Assembly: GCF_004802635.2 (NCBI RefSeq)
Contig: NZ_CP046052.1
Span: 2,542,001 to 2,606,000, forward strand
Direction of reading: 5' to 3'
Length of the DNA stretch: 64,000 nt
Source of the DNA: Methylocystis heyeri
Lineage (GTDB): Bacteria > Pseudomonadota > Alphaproteobacteria > Rhizobiales > Beijerinckiaceae
The stretch's first letter is position 1, and each line of letters opens with the position of its first letter. This document shows positions 52,263-61,168 of the stretch, piece by piece. The position numbers were made by a program, and so were the translations under genes. The notes under the pieces were generated by a model. That model was not told the DNA's origin, ran no database searches, and saw nothing but the letters and a program-made list of their open reading frames with translations.

Positions 52263-52961
52263 TCAGCCCTCCTTGAAACGATAGCCGACGCCGTAAAGCG
52301 TCTCGATCATCTCGAATTCGTCGTCCACGACCTTGAACTTCTTGCGCAGCCGCTTGATGTGGCTGTCGATGGTGCGGTCGTCGACATAGACCTGATCGTC
52401 ATAGGCGGCGTCCATCAGGGCGTTGCGGCTTTTGACGACCCCCGGGCGCTGGGCGAGCGCCTGGAGAATCAGAAACTCGGTTACCGTGAGGGTCACGGGG
52501 TCTCCGCGCCAGGTGCAGGCGTGGCGTTCGGGGTCCATCGTCAGGGCTCCCCGCTCCAGGATCTTGGCTTCGGACTCTTTCTGCGCCGCGGCCTCTTTGG
52601 GGTTGGCGCGACGCAGGATCGCCTTCACGCGCTCGACCAGAAGCCGCTGTGAAAACGGCTTGTGGATGAAATCGTCCGCGCCCATCTTCAACCCGAACAA
52701 TTCGTCGATTTCCTCGTCCTTGGAGGTGAGGAAGATCACCGGAAGATCGGATTTCTGCCGCAGGCGCCGCAAGAGCTCCATGCCGTCCATGCGCGGCATC
52801 TTGATGTCGAAAATCGCGAGATCCGGCGGATTGGCGCGCAGGCCGTCGAGCGCGGCGGCGCCGTCCGTATAGGTCTGGACGCGATAGCCTTCTCCTTCAA
52901 GGGCGATCGACACGGAGGTCAGAATGTTGCGATCGTCGTCGACGAGAGCGATGGTCGGCAT
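52263..52961 (-). CDS. chvI: Response regulator ChvI
   Basis: The 232-aa OmpR-family regulator has acidic D8-D10, phospho-acceptor D52 in [11 protein letters not shown], the LTSKDEE switch and a C-terminal winged helix ([29 protein letters not shown]). ATG 52961 is preferred to the TTG at 52967. It is the first gene of the operon chvI-chvG-hprK-manX-ptsH; the 235-base gap before manX may contain an additional promoter. Confidence 0.93.
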   Translation of the reverse strand: MPTIALVDDDRNILTSVSIALEGEGYRVQTYTDGAAALDGLRANPPDLAIFDIKMPRMDGMELLRRLRQKSDLPVIFLTSKDEEIDELFGLKMGADDFIHKPFSQRLLVERVKAILRRANPKEAAAQKESEAKILERGALTMDPERHACTWRGDPVTLTVTEFLILQALAQRPGVVKSRNALMDAAYDDQVYVDDRTIDSHIKRLRKKFKVVDDEFEMIETLYGVGYRFKEG

Positions 52962-53416
52962 TATCAACCTTTGCTGTTAACGGGCCCGGCTGTCCCCGAC
53001 AGGCCAGGACCCTGGCGACATGAGGCCGGCGCCGAAGGCCTCATGTCATGCTGGACGCTGTTTCGACGCGGGGCTCCTGCAACCGGCCATGCGAGAAACG
53101 TCGCATTCGCCCGCGAACGGCCTGGGCGAACCCGCCGATTTGCTCCGGCATCGCGTCCAAATTGCGACCTTGGCGCCATTTTGGCCCGCGATCGTCGCGG
53201 CGCGCTTTCCGCTCGCCCTGACTCATGCGAGAACAGGAAAATGCGCCGGTTCGCCCGGTCGAAGGCGCGTTTCGACCCTGTGCGTCCCAGTCCGGCAAAA
53301 CGCGCTCCAGGGCGGCTGCGCCGCCGCCTTGTCCGTCATATATACCGGCTTTCGTCACAAAAAGCACGCTTTCCCGCAAGAACCGCGCCCGGCGCTCCGA
53401 CAAAGGATCGAAAAAC
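52962..53416. other. Divergent promoter region
   Basis: These 455 bases separate chvI (minus) from the HugZ-like gene (plus). I see no gene, repeat or clear operator in it. Confidence 0.5.
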
Positions 53417-54172
53417 ATGTCGAATGCAGAAGATGCGCCCCGGCCCGGGCCGGGGCAAGACCCGTCTTTCGATCCCGCCGGCGAGGCGAAGCGCCTGCTG
53501 CGGGCCATCAGAACGGCGGCGCTGGGCACGTTGAACGAGGACGGCGCGCCTTTCGTGACCCTGACCGCGGTCGCCACCGACCACGACGGCAGTCCGATCC
53601 TGCTGATGTCGCGCCTTGCGGCGCATACCCGGAACCTCGAAAGAGATCCCCGCCTCTCGCTTCTCCTGCCTGAAATCGGAGGAGGCGATCCTCTCGCGCA
53701 TCCGCGCCTCACCTTGATCGCAACGGCGGAGCGCAGCGCGGAGCCGTCGCTGAAGGCGCGCTATTTGAGGCGCAACCCCAAGGCCGCCCTCTATGCCGAT
53801 TTCCCCGATTTTTCGTTCTGGCGGACCAGGGTCCTGAAGGTTCATCTCAACGGGGGGTTCGCACGCGCCGCCGATTTCGGGCCTCAGGCCTTGCTCACGC
53901 CGCTCGACGACGCGCAAGGCCTGATCGCGGCCGAAGAAGAGACGCTCGCCCGGCTCGACGCCGAATGCGCCGAAGCGCTCGCCCTGCTGGCGAAGAAAGC
54001 GGGCGGCGCGGGAAAAACGCGCTGGCGCGCCAGCGGACTCGATCCGGAAGGTCTGGACCTCTGCGCCGGCGACGCCTGCGCCCGCGTGGTTTTTCCCGAG
54101 CGCGTCACGACGCCCGAGAGCCTGCGCGCGACGCTCGCGGCGATGACGAAAAACGCCGCCGGGGAAGCCTAG
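53417..54172 (+). CDS. HugZ-like pyridoxamine-phosphate-oxidase-fold protein
   Basis: The 251-aa protein has an N-terminal split-barrel flavin/haem-binding domain (AKRLLRAIRTAALGTLNEDGAPFVTL, then LMSRLAAHTRNLERDPRLSLLL) and a C-terminal DUF2470-like domain. HugZ-type members bind or degrade haem; others are flavin reductases. AAAGGA lies ten bases before ATG 53417, while the open frame further upstream is not coding. It stands alone. Confidence 0.8.
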   Translation: MSNAEDAPRPGPGQDPSFDPAGEAKRLLRAIRTAALGTLNEDGAPFVTLTAVATDHDGSPILLMSRLAAHTRNLERDPRLSLLLPEIGGGDPLAHPRLTLIATAERSAEPSLKARYLRRNPKAALYADFPDFSFWRTRVLKVHLNGGFARAADFGPQALLTPLDDAQGLIAAEEETLARLDAECAEALALLAKKAGGAGKTRWRASGLDPEGLDLCAGDACARVVFPERVTTPESLRATLAAMTKNAAGEA

Positions 54173-54190
54173 CCAGGAGAGCGCACGCCC

Positions 54191-54243
54191 GGAGCGCATT
54201 TGGGCAAAAGCAGACATGCTCTTGCGATGAGAATGCGCTCCAA
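54191..54243. repeat. Dispersed intergenic repeat, TTGCGAT/GCGCTCCAA family (copy 4)
   Basis: This is the most symmetrical copy: GGAGCGCATTTGGGCAAAAG faces CTTGCGATGAGAATGCGCTCC, forming an imperfect palindrome between two convergent genes. Confidence 0.55.
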
Positions 54244-54310
54244 CCCTCTGCGGGCCAGGCCCTCGCCGTAGCCGGAGGCCGCAGCGGGGGGACCGCACGT
54301 CGGCTCGCCT

Positions 54311-54544
54311 TCAGGCGAGGAACTTCGCGATTTCGTCCTTCAGCGTGAGCCTCTGCCTCTTCAGTCCTTCGAGCGTCTCGTCCGCGACCGGCTCGACCTC
54401 GCTCTCCATGCGGTGAATGGCGCGATTGAGCTCGTGATAGGCCTCGGCGATCTTGGCGAAATGCGCGTTTTCGATCTTCAACTGCTTGATCGCCTCGGCC
54501 TTTTGAGGAAATTCATCATGCAGCTCATGCGCGACGTGGCTCAT
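54311..54544 (-). CDS. DUF465 (YdcH) family protein
   Basis: This 77-aa helical protein has the DUF465 core (HLxxxFP, with a long coiled coil LKIENAHFAKIAEAYHELN and the KRQRLTLKDEIAKFL ending). Function is unknown; related small proteins occur throughout alphaproteobacteria. ATG 54544 has AAAGGCG upstream. The open frame continuing to 55378 is a GC-rich artefact. Confidence 0.85.
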   Translation of the reverse strand: MSHVAHELHDEFPQKAEAIKQLKIENAHFAKIAEAYHELNRAIHRMESEVEPVADETLEGLKRQRLTLKDEIAKFLA

Positions 54545-54922
54545 TGCTTCGACGCCTTTTGCTTTTGTCTGTTGCGATACCGTCCGAGAGCCTTTCGCCC
54601 CCAGGCGAAGAAATCTAGCCAGTCTCAGCATAAGCGCAACGAGGAAGGACTTTGTGCGGCGATCGGTCGCGCAAAGGAAGCCGATCGAAGGCAAAGCTGC
54701 GCAGCTTATGGCGAATATGGCCCGCCGAGGCCCGCCCGGGCGCCGTTGCGATAAAAATTTGAAAGACTTTTTCGATGAGACGTTATCCATCCGGCGCGAT
54801 CCCTGCTTGCCGGATGCGATGGCGGGAGAAGCAAGCGCGCTGACGTGCCGCACGGCCGGCCGATTGCGTCGCCCCAGGACATGCCGCAAGTTTTTTTGGT
54901 CGTCGAGCCGCTGGAGTTGTTC
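54545..54922. other. Intergenic region
   Basis: About 380 bases between the divergent DUF465 gene and the small membrane-protein gene. No repeat, RNA or convincing gene is seen. Confidence 0.45.
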
Positions 54923-55120
54923 ATGGTGGCGATCAGCGAAAAAAACAGATCCGCGGATCTTTACGTGCGACACGCATGCGCTTTGGCGGTGATCGCGCTG
55001 GCGCTCGTCTTCGCACTCGGATTCCTCGAGCGTCACGGCCGCGAGTCGCCTGCGGCGCCCGATTGGAACGAAACGCCCGCCGTTCAAGGAGGCGATCAAA
55101 GCGCGCCGGGAAATCAATAA
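54923..55120 (+). CDS. Possible 65-aa single-span membrane protein
   Basis: ATG 54923 with GGAG at nine bases opens a frame with a polar start, one membrane helix (ACALAVIALALVFALGFL, about residues 18-36) and a Pro/Gly/Asp-rich polar tail. It precedes the CYTH-CHAD gene on the same strand by about 100 bases. The composition fits a real small protein, but no family is recognised and the evidence is only compositional. Confidence 0.4.
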   Translation: MVAISEKNRSADLYVRHACALAVIALALVFALGFLERHGRESPAAPDWNETPAVQGGDQSAPGNQ

Positions 55121-55218
55121 TCCCGCATGACGGCCTTTCATTTTGACCGTAGCGCAACCGCGGGGTAAGACTTGCAAGCTGGTCCTGAGGCTTGATCTCC
55201 AGCAGCCCCCGATTGCAC

Positions 55219-56760
55219 ATGAAAGCGGACGATCAGGAGATCGAATTAAAATTTCGCACCACGCCGGCAGGCCTGCGTGCGGCGTCGGACTCCCCGCTGA
55301 TCGCCTCGGCTGAACCGCAAGGCAGATCAAAGACCCTTTCCTCGATCTATTTCGACACGCAGGACCTCGCGCTTTCAAAACGCAGGATTTCGCTGCGCAT
55401 CCGCCGCTGCGGGCGCAGTCCCCTGGTCATGACGCTGAAGCGCAGGCCCGGCAAGCCGCATGGCCCGTTCTCGCGCGAAGAGATCGAGATCGCGGTCACC
55501 GCCGCCACGCCTCGGATCGATTTGTTCGACCCCGAAATCGCGCAATATCTCACGCGGATTCTCGACAGCCGGCCGCTCGAGCCGCAGTTCGAAACTCGGG
55601 TGCGCCGAAAGACGCGCATGGTGCGGGTCAACAGCTCCGTGATCGAGGCCGCCTTCGATCACGGCTTCGCCCTGGTCCAGGAACGGCGCCTGAAGATCAA
55701 CGAGCTCGAACTGGAGCTGAAATCGGGTTCGCCGCTCGACCTCTACAGCCTCGGAGCCAATCTCGCCGCCGCCCTGCCGCTGCGCCTCGAAGTGGCGAGC
55801 AAGGCCCAGGCTGCCTTCGCCTTCGCCCGCAGCGGGACTCCGACGCCGGTCAAGGCCGCGCCGATCCGCTTTGCCGGCGACGCCGCGCTCGATGACGGCT
55901 TCGCCGCGATCCTGTTCAACGCGCTCGAACATTTCCTCGGCAACTGGTCGGCCTTGCGCGACGGGCGGCACCCCGAGGCGATCCACCAGATGCGGGTGGC
56001 GTTGCGGCGGATGCGCTCGGCTCTCGGGATCGTGAAGATCCTCGCCCCAAATCCGGAAGTCGAGATCCTGCGCGCCCGCGCCCGTGAGATAGCTACGGCT
56101 CTGGGACCGGCGCGACAATGCGACGTGCTTCAGGAGCTGATCGAAAACGGACCCAAGACGCGGGCGGGCGCCGACGGCGATTTTTCGGGGCTGGAGGCCA
56201 TTCTCAAGAAGCGCTCGAGCCAGGCCTACGCCCAGGCGATCGTCCTGATCGACGCGCCCGCGACCACCATCTTCGGCATCGAGGCGCAATCCTGCGTCGC
56301 CCGGCGAGCCTGGCGCGAAGGCGCGGCCGAGGACGCGCTCGCCGCCCTCGATCGCCCGGGCAAGGCCTTCGCCGCATCGACGCTCGACCGCCTGCATCGC
56401 CGGGTGCGCAAGAAAGGCGCAAACCTCGCCGAGCTGCCGGATGCGGAGCGGCACCAGGTCAGGGTCGCGCTGAAAAAACTGCGCTACGCCGCAGAGTTCT
56501 TCGGCCCCTATTTTCGCGACGAACGCAGCATGAAGGAATTCGAGCGGGCGGCCGCCGAGCTTCAGGAAGTGCTGGGCGCGCACAACGACGTGGCCGAAGC
56601 CAGCTCGTTTCTGGACGCCCTCGATCCCGAGGCCGCCCGGCGAAACGCGCGGGCGGCGGGCCTGATGATCGGCTGGTACGCCCGCGACGAGGCCTTCGAG
56701 GAGCGACGCCTCGCCAAGGCCTGGAAGGCGTTCCGCCATGCGGGGCAGTTCTGGCGCTGA
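55219..56760 (+). CDS. CYTH and CHAD domain protein (inorganic triphosphatase-like)
   Basis: The 513-aa protein has an N-terminal CYTH domain with the metal-binding ExExK motif (E7, E9, K11) and the tunnel strands SSIYFDTQDLAL and RISLRIRR, as in inorganic triphosphatases. The C-terminal CHAD domain is helical with conserved basic and His residues (IHQMRVALRRMRSAL and HQVRVALKKLRYAAEFFG), which bind polyphosphate. Tripolyphosphate hydrolysis on a polyphosphate surface is the likely role. ATG 55219 places the ExExK at the normal distance; the upstream frame to 55192 is unsupported. Confidence 0.9.
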   Translation: MKADDQEIELKFRTTPAGLRAASDSPLIASAEPQGRSKTLSSIYFDTQDLALSKRRISLRIRRCGRSPLVMTLKRRPGKPHGPFSREEIEIAVTAATPRIDLFDPEIAQYLTRILDSRPLEPQFETRVRRKTRMVRVNSSVIEAAFDHGFALVQERRLKINELELELKSGSPLDLYSLGANLAAALPLRLEVASKAQAAFAFARSGTPTPVKAAPIRFAGDAALDDGFAAILFNALEHFLGNWSALRDGRHPEAIHQMRVALRRMRSALGIVKILAPNPEVEILRARAREIATALGPARQCDVLQELIENGPKTRAGADGDFSGLEAILKKRSSQAYAQAIVLIDAPATTIFGIEAQSCVARRAWREGAAEDALAALDRPGKAFAASTLDRLHRRVRKKGANLAELPDAERHQVRVALKKLRYAAEFFGPYFRDERSMKEFERAAAELQEVLGAHNDVAEASSFLDALDPEAARRNARAAGLMIGWYARDEAFEERRLAKAWKAFRHAGQFWR

Positions 56761-56872
56761 CGCACGCCGCCTCCGACCGGCGCGCAAAGCTCGCACGCGT
56801 TTAAACCGAACGCGCTCTAACCAGGAACGAATACGAAACGCCGCTCCAATCCGGCGGATCTCGTATCGGCCC

Positions 56873-58594
56873 TCAATGGAACAGTCCCAGCGCCTTCTGG
56901 AAGGTGACGCCGACGCCCCAGGCGAGCGGAATCCCCACCGCCGCCCAGGAGAAGACGAGGACGGCCGCGCCGTTGATCCGGGCGCTTGAGGCCCCCGCCG
57001 ACGCGCCGGCTCCCCGCTCGGGATGAGCCGGCTCCAGCGCTTCCTCGACGAAATCCTCGAAGTCGGCGTGCACGCCCTCTTCTTCTTTCTCCACCTCGGC
57101 GACCGATATGTGCTTTTTCGCGGCGACCTCTTCGTCGGTCATGTAGAAGCGCTCGGCCACCGGCCTCACCAGAAGATTGCAGACGAAACCGACCACCAGC
57201 AGCCCGGCGAGCACATACATGGTCTGGTTATAGGCCGCCTCTCGCGGGACGCCCGCGGAAAGCTGATATTCGCGCAGATAATTGACCAGCCCCGGACCGA
57301 CCACGCCCGCGGTCGACCAGGCGGTGAGCAGGCGGCCGTGAATGGCGCCGACCATATGGGTGCCGAAGAGATCCGCGAGATAGGCCGGGATGGTGGCGAA
57401 GCCGCCGCCGTACATGGTGAGAATGACGCAGAAGAGCAGAACGAATATGGGAAGCGCCCCCGCCGTCGCCGCGTGAGGAGCAAGAGCGTAAAGGACGAAA
57501 CCCACCGAGAAAAACACGGCGTAGGTCATCTTGCGACCCAGCCGGTCCGAGGCGGAGGCCCAGCCGATGCGTCCGCCGATGTTGCACAGGCTCAACAGGC
57601 CGGTGAAGCCGGCGGCGATGGTCGCGATCTGCTGTTTCTGTTGCAGGGTGAGGCTGTCGAAGCTGACGTCGAGGCCGAGCAACCGCCCGCCGAACACTTC
57701 CTGAAGCATCGGCGAAGCCATGCCCAGCACGCCGATGCCCGCCGAGATGTTGAGGCACAGCACGGCCCAGAGCAGCCAGAACTGCGGCGTCTTCCAGGAG
57801 ACGTCGAGATGGACGTGGCGATGCGTCACCAGCCCGCTCGCGGCGGCCGACGGTGCGGTCCAGCCCTCCGGCTTCCATCCCTCCCGGGGCACGCGATAGC
57901 TGAGCGACCCCGCCACCATGAACACGAAGTAGATGCCGGCGAGGGTCACGAAGGTCTGCCACACGCCGGGCGAGGCCGGCGTGGCGTAATAGGCCATCAG
58001 GCGGTCGGCGAGCGGCGCGCCGATCATGGCGCCGCCGCCGAAGCCCATGATGGCGAGGCCGGTGGCGAGGCCGCGGCGGTCCGGAAACCATTTGATGAGC
58101 GTGGACACCGGCGAGATGTAGCCGAGCCCGAGGCCTATGCCGCCGATCACGCCCGATCCGAGCCAGATCATCCAGATCTGGTGCAGATTGACGCCCAGAG
58201 CGGAAATCAGGAGGCCGCCGCACCAGCACAGCGCCGCCGCAAGACCGGCCTTGCGCGGCCCCGCGGTCTCCAGCCAATGGCCGAACACCGCGGCGGAAGA
58301 GCCCAGAAAAACGAAGAACAGCGTGAAGGTCCAGCCCAGCATGCTGATCTTCCAGTCGCAGTCGGTCGCGAAGACGGACTGCAGGAAGCTGATGGTCTGC
58401 GGACATTCCTTCGGCTGGGCGCCGCCGACGACGCGCGACAGGGGCAGCCAGAACACGCTGAAGCCATAGGCCATGCCTATGCACAGATGCACGGCGAGCG
58501 CCGCAGGTGGGGCGAGCCAGCGATTATAGTCGGGTCTCGCGACGGAGCCCTCCCGGCTCAGAAAATGAGGCGACCCTGCAAGAGTGACAGACAT
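56873..58594 (-). CDS. OFA-family MFS transporter (oxalate/formate antiporter-like)
   Basis: The 573-aa transporter shows the MFS fold with the OFA pattern: RWLAPPAALAVHLCIGMAYGFSVFWLPL at the start, GLGYISPVSTLIKWFPDRRGLATGLAIMGFGGGAMIG in helix 4-5 and GRIGWASASDRLGRK in the central loop. Compared with OxlT it has a large insertion after helix 1, an acidic C-terminal segment and an extra membrane helix at the end. The family exchanges small carboxylates such as oxalate and formate; formate would fit this methylotroph, but the substrate is inference. ATG 58594 is chosen. Confidence 0.8.
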   Translation of the reverse strand: MSVTLAGSPHFLSREGSVARPDYNRWLAPPAALAVHLCIGMAYGFSVFWLPLSRVVGGAQPKECPQTISFLQSVFATDCDWKISMLGWTFTLFFVFLGSSAAVFGHWLETAGPRKAGLAAALCWCGGLLISALGVNLHQIWMIWLGSGVIGGIGLGLGYISPVSTLIKWFPDRRGLATGLAIMGFGGGAMIGAPLADRLMAYYATPASPGVWQTFVTLAGIYFVFMVAGSLSYRVPREGWKPEGWTAPSAAASGLVTHRHVHLDVSWKTPQFWLLWAVLCLNISAGIGVLGMASPMLQEVFGGRLLGLDVSFDSLTLQQKQQIATIAAGFTGLLSLCNIGGRIGWASASDRLGRKMTYAVFFSVGFVLYALAPHAATAGALPIFVLLFCVILTMYGGGFATIPAYLADLFGTHMVGAIHGRLLTAWSTAGVVGPGLVNYLREYQLSAGVPREAAYNQTMYVLAGLLVVGFVCNLLVRPVAERFYMTDEEVAAKKHISVAEVEKEEEGVHADFEDFVEEALEPAHPERGAGASAGASSARINGAAVLVFSWAAVGIPLAWGVGVTFQKALGLFH

Positions 58595-58909
58595 TTTTTC
58601 TTCTCGTCTTCCTGAAACGGGCGTTCGCGATGCGGAGAGAGCGCTCCCGGCCCTCGCCGCGAAAGCGTTCGAAGCCGCCTGGTTTGCGTGGTTCCTGCGC
58701 TTGCAGAAATCCCAGCCGGCGATAGGGCGCCGGCATCCGATGCAACCTCGGCGCCTGGGGCGGGCGGCGGCTTTGCAGCCGATAACATGAGCAGGGCGCG
58801 GGCGCCAATATCGGCCCGGGCGCAAGCTGGGCTGCCCGGCAGTCTGCCCCCGCGGCGTGACAAAGGGATTACGACTGGCGGGCCCTCGGCCGGCGAGCCA
58901 CGCGTTCGA
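58595..58909. other. Intergenic region upstream of the OFA transporter
   Basis: About 315 bases, with no gene, repeat or clear regulatory site visible; it presumably carries the transporter promoter. Confidence 0.4.
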
Positions 58910-59038
58910 TCAGGGCGCGACGTCGTAGAAGACGGCCTGAGCTTCCCGCCACAGGGCGTCGTTGTGACGACCGCCACAGGCGTAGGCGTCATATAAAGCG
59001 CCCACGATGCAGATTGAAAGTGCAATGAGGATACGCAT
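58910..59038 (-). CDS. 42-aa exported small protein with a Cys motif
   Basis: The frame encodes a hydrophobic N-terminus (MRILIALSICIVGALYDAYA) typical of a signal sequence, then CGGRHNDALWREAQ and a short acidic tail. Similar tiny proteins with DAYACxG followed by xALW occur in Rhizobiales as I recall, but I cannot confirm it here. GTGAG precedes ATG 59038. It is oriented towards the OFA transporter gene but separated from it by about 315 bases. Confidence 0.5.
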   Translation of the reverse strand: MRILIALSICIVGALYDAYACGGRHNDALWREAQAVFYDVAP

Positions 59039-59416
59039 AGAATCTCACTACATGTAACAACATGATGATATATTAATATTTTTTGTTGTTTTTTATAGAT
59101 ATACACAGATGATGAGAGCATTGCAGACATCACTTAGGTGTAAATACTTATATTGTCGACATGGGTCAAGCTCAAACAACGGCTATAATAGGAATGCTTC
59201 ACGCCGGAGGGGCCGCCGCCTCCCAGGGAACCCGCCAAGTTGTCGCGAGTTAAAATGCAGCGCCTCGGAGCCTGTTCCCGGAAAGCGCGAAGCAGCATCC
59301 GGCAAAGAGCCAGTTCGATCAGTGGCGCACGATGCGCGTTCGATTGTGTTTGAAGCGAACGCGCGCGCAGGCGCCCCATCGCGTTTTTGATGGAGTCGAT
59401 TTCAAGGAGCCGTTTC
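59039..59416. other. AT-rich intergenic island
   Basis: The first 120 bases (about 59040-59160) are far richer in A/T than the rest of the window and contain T-runs and TATAAT-like words; the remainder returns to normal composition. No gene is seen. It separates the 42-aa gene from the frameshifted unknown gene and likely carries promoters, or marks foreign DNA. Confidence 0.5.
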
Positions 59417-61136
59417 ATGACAAAAAAATTGCCGCCGGACGAGGGCCGGCCCCGCAGCCGGCTATGGGGTTTGCTTCCAGCGTTTTTCCTGGGCGCGGCC
59501 GGCGGAGGCGAAACCGCCCCGACCCCGGCGCGCGCCGACCGACGCTATGCGATCAGGGCCTCGCGCACCCTCGCCCACCGCGCCGTAGCGCTGCTGCCGC
59601 GACATTGGCGCGAGCGCGGCGCCGAGGCGCTGCTGCGCCGCCGCGCGGCTCCCGGCCCCGCCGCCGAACACGCGATCCAATACATGCTCAGCGAACAAGA
59701 CCGGCGGCGCGAACCTGCGCGCGGGCGGGAGGCCTCGATCTCCAAGGGCGCGGATAATTTCTACGAGCGGCAGTATCGGCAGTCTCTCAACCCCGTCATG
59801 GGCGCTTTCGCCATGACGGCGACGCGCGCCCTGGCCGCGAGCGGCGGCGCGGCGCAAGGGCCTTTTTGGGCGCGCCGGCGTCCGGCCTGCGCCGTCATGC
59901 TCGACGAGGCGGCGATCGGCGCGCCGCCGATCATGGTCCTGGACGACCGGACCGTGGCGATCCCGCTGCTGGCGCCGAAGCCGCGGACCGCCGCCGAGAG
60001 CGCGGCGATCGCGAAATGGCTGGCGCGGCGCGGACCGATGCCGCTCTTCTGGCTTGAGCTGGCGCAGGGGCGCAAGATCGTCTGCGCCGAGGCGGGCGCG
60101 TCCGCCCGCGAGCGCTCGGCCGACGCTGCGGCGCTGGAGCTGATCCAGGCGGCGGCGCAAAGCCGCAAGCTGGCGCTACTGGCTTTGAACCCCGGCGATC
60201 CCGACGCCATGGGCCTGCATATCACGCTGTTCGGCGTCGAGACGATCCCGCCGCGCTTCGTGGAGGAGGACTACGGCCTCGACCTTTCCTCGCTCGCGCC
60301 CTGGCGCGAGGCGGCGCTGGCGCGCGGGCGCATGCTGCTCTTTTGCGTCGGCGGCGCGGAGGAAGTCTTCACCCAGTGCTCGCAAAACCTTTTCGTCAAG
60401 CGGCCGCTGTCGCCGGCATCGCCGGCGGGCCAGGCGGCGCAGAGCTCATGGAGCGCCGGAGAACCGCTGGAGCGTCTGATCGAAACCCAGTTCGAATTGT
60501 TCCAGATCACCGTTTCGGCGGCGGGCCTGCCCGGCGTCTCGCCCCGCAACGGCCTGCGCGGCAAGGCGGCATTCGTCGCGCGCGAGGTAACGAAGTCCTA
60601 TGTTCTCGTCCCCTATCGCTCCGGCAACGCCATTCACGGCCACGCCGCAAAACTCTGGTCCAACGGCCATGGCGCGCTGATGGCCTACGACGACTCGGAG
60701 ACGCTCGCCGCCGTCACTCTGTCCGGCCCCTGCCGCACGCTCCCGCATGAGGCGGCGACGCGGCGCTTCCCCGATCTCGCCGCAAAAGCCGACAGTCAGC
60801 GACGGCTCGCCCGCGCCCGAGCCGGAATATTGGTTCGAGCAGGAGGTTGCGGAAATCGCCTGCCTGGATCAGCCGCTCATCCCTCACGCGCTCGATCCGG
60901 CCCGGCCCACCTGCACCATCAACGCCGGCGGGCTGGCGCTGCACGGCAAGAAACCCGCCTATTTCGCGGCGGAGGGGCTGCCCCGCTACGATCAAGGACT
61001 GCAGCACGAGCGCGAGGCCGCCGGCCGTCCCGTCGACCCCACGGGCGAGCGGCCCCGCCACTGGCGCGCAACGGTGCGCGAGGCGCTGGCGGCGCGGCGA
61101 GCGCATCTCGCCTCGGCGGCGGCCGACGGGGGGTGA
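59417..61136 (+). pseudogene. Unknown protein gene with a one-base frameshift
   Basis: ATG 59417 has AAGGAG eight bases upstream. The reading frame is well behaved to about 60784 and continues in the +1 frame to the stop at 61136. Removing one A from the AAAA run at 60784-60787 joins the frames into AAKPTVSDGSPAPEPEYWF and gives about 572 residues. The protein has no membrane helix beyond a possible weak one near residue 20 (LLPAFFLGAAGG), long Arg/Ala-rich helices and a C-terminal part with PTCTINAGGLALHGKKP. I recognise no family. The shift may be a sequencing error. Confidence 0.55.
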
Positions 61137-61168
61137 CGCCGCAACCAGGATTCCTGTTTTTGCCGACA

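Noticed and set aside
54545-55378. Long minus-strand N-terminal extension of the DUF465 gene
   Set aside because: The family is about 70-80 residues, the extension is basic low complexity, and ATG 54544 has its own ribosome site.
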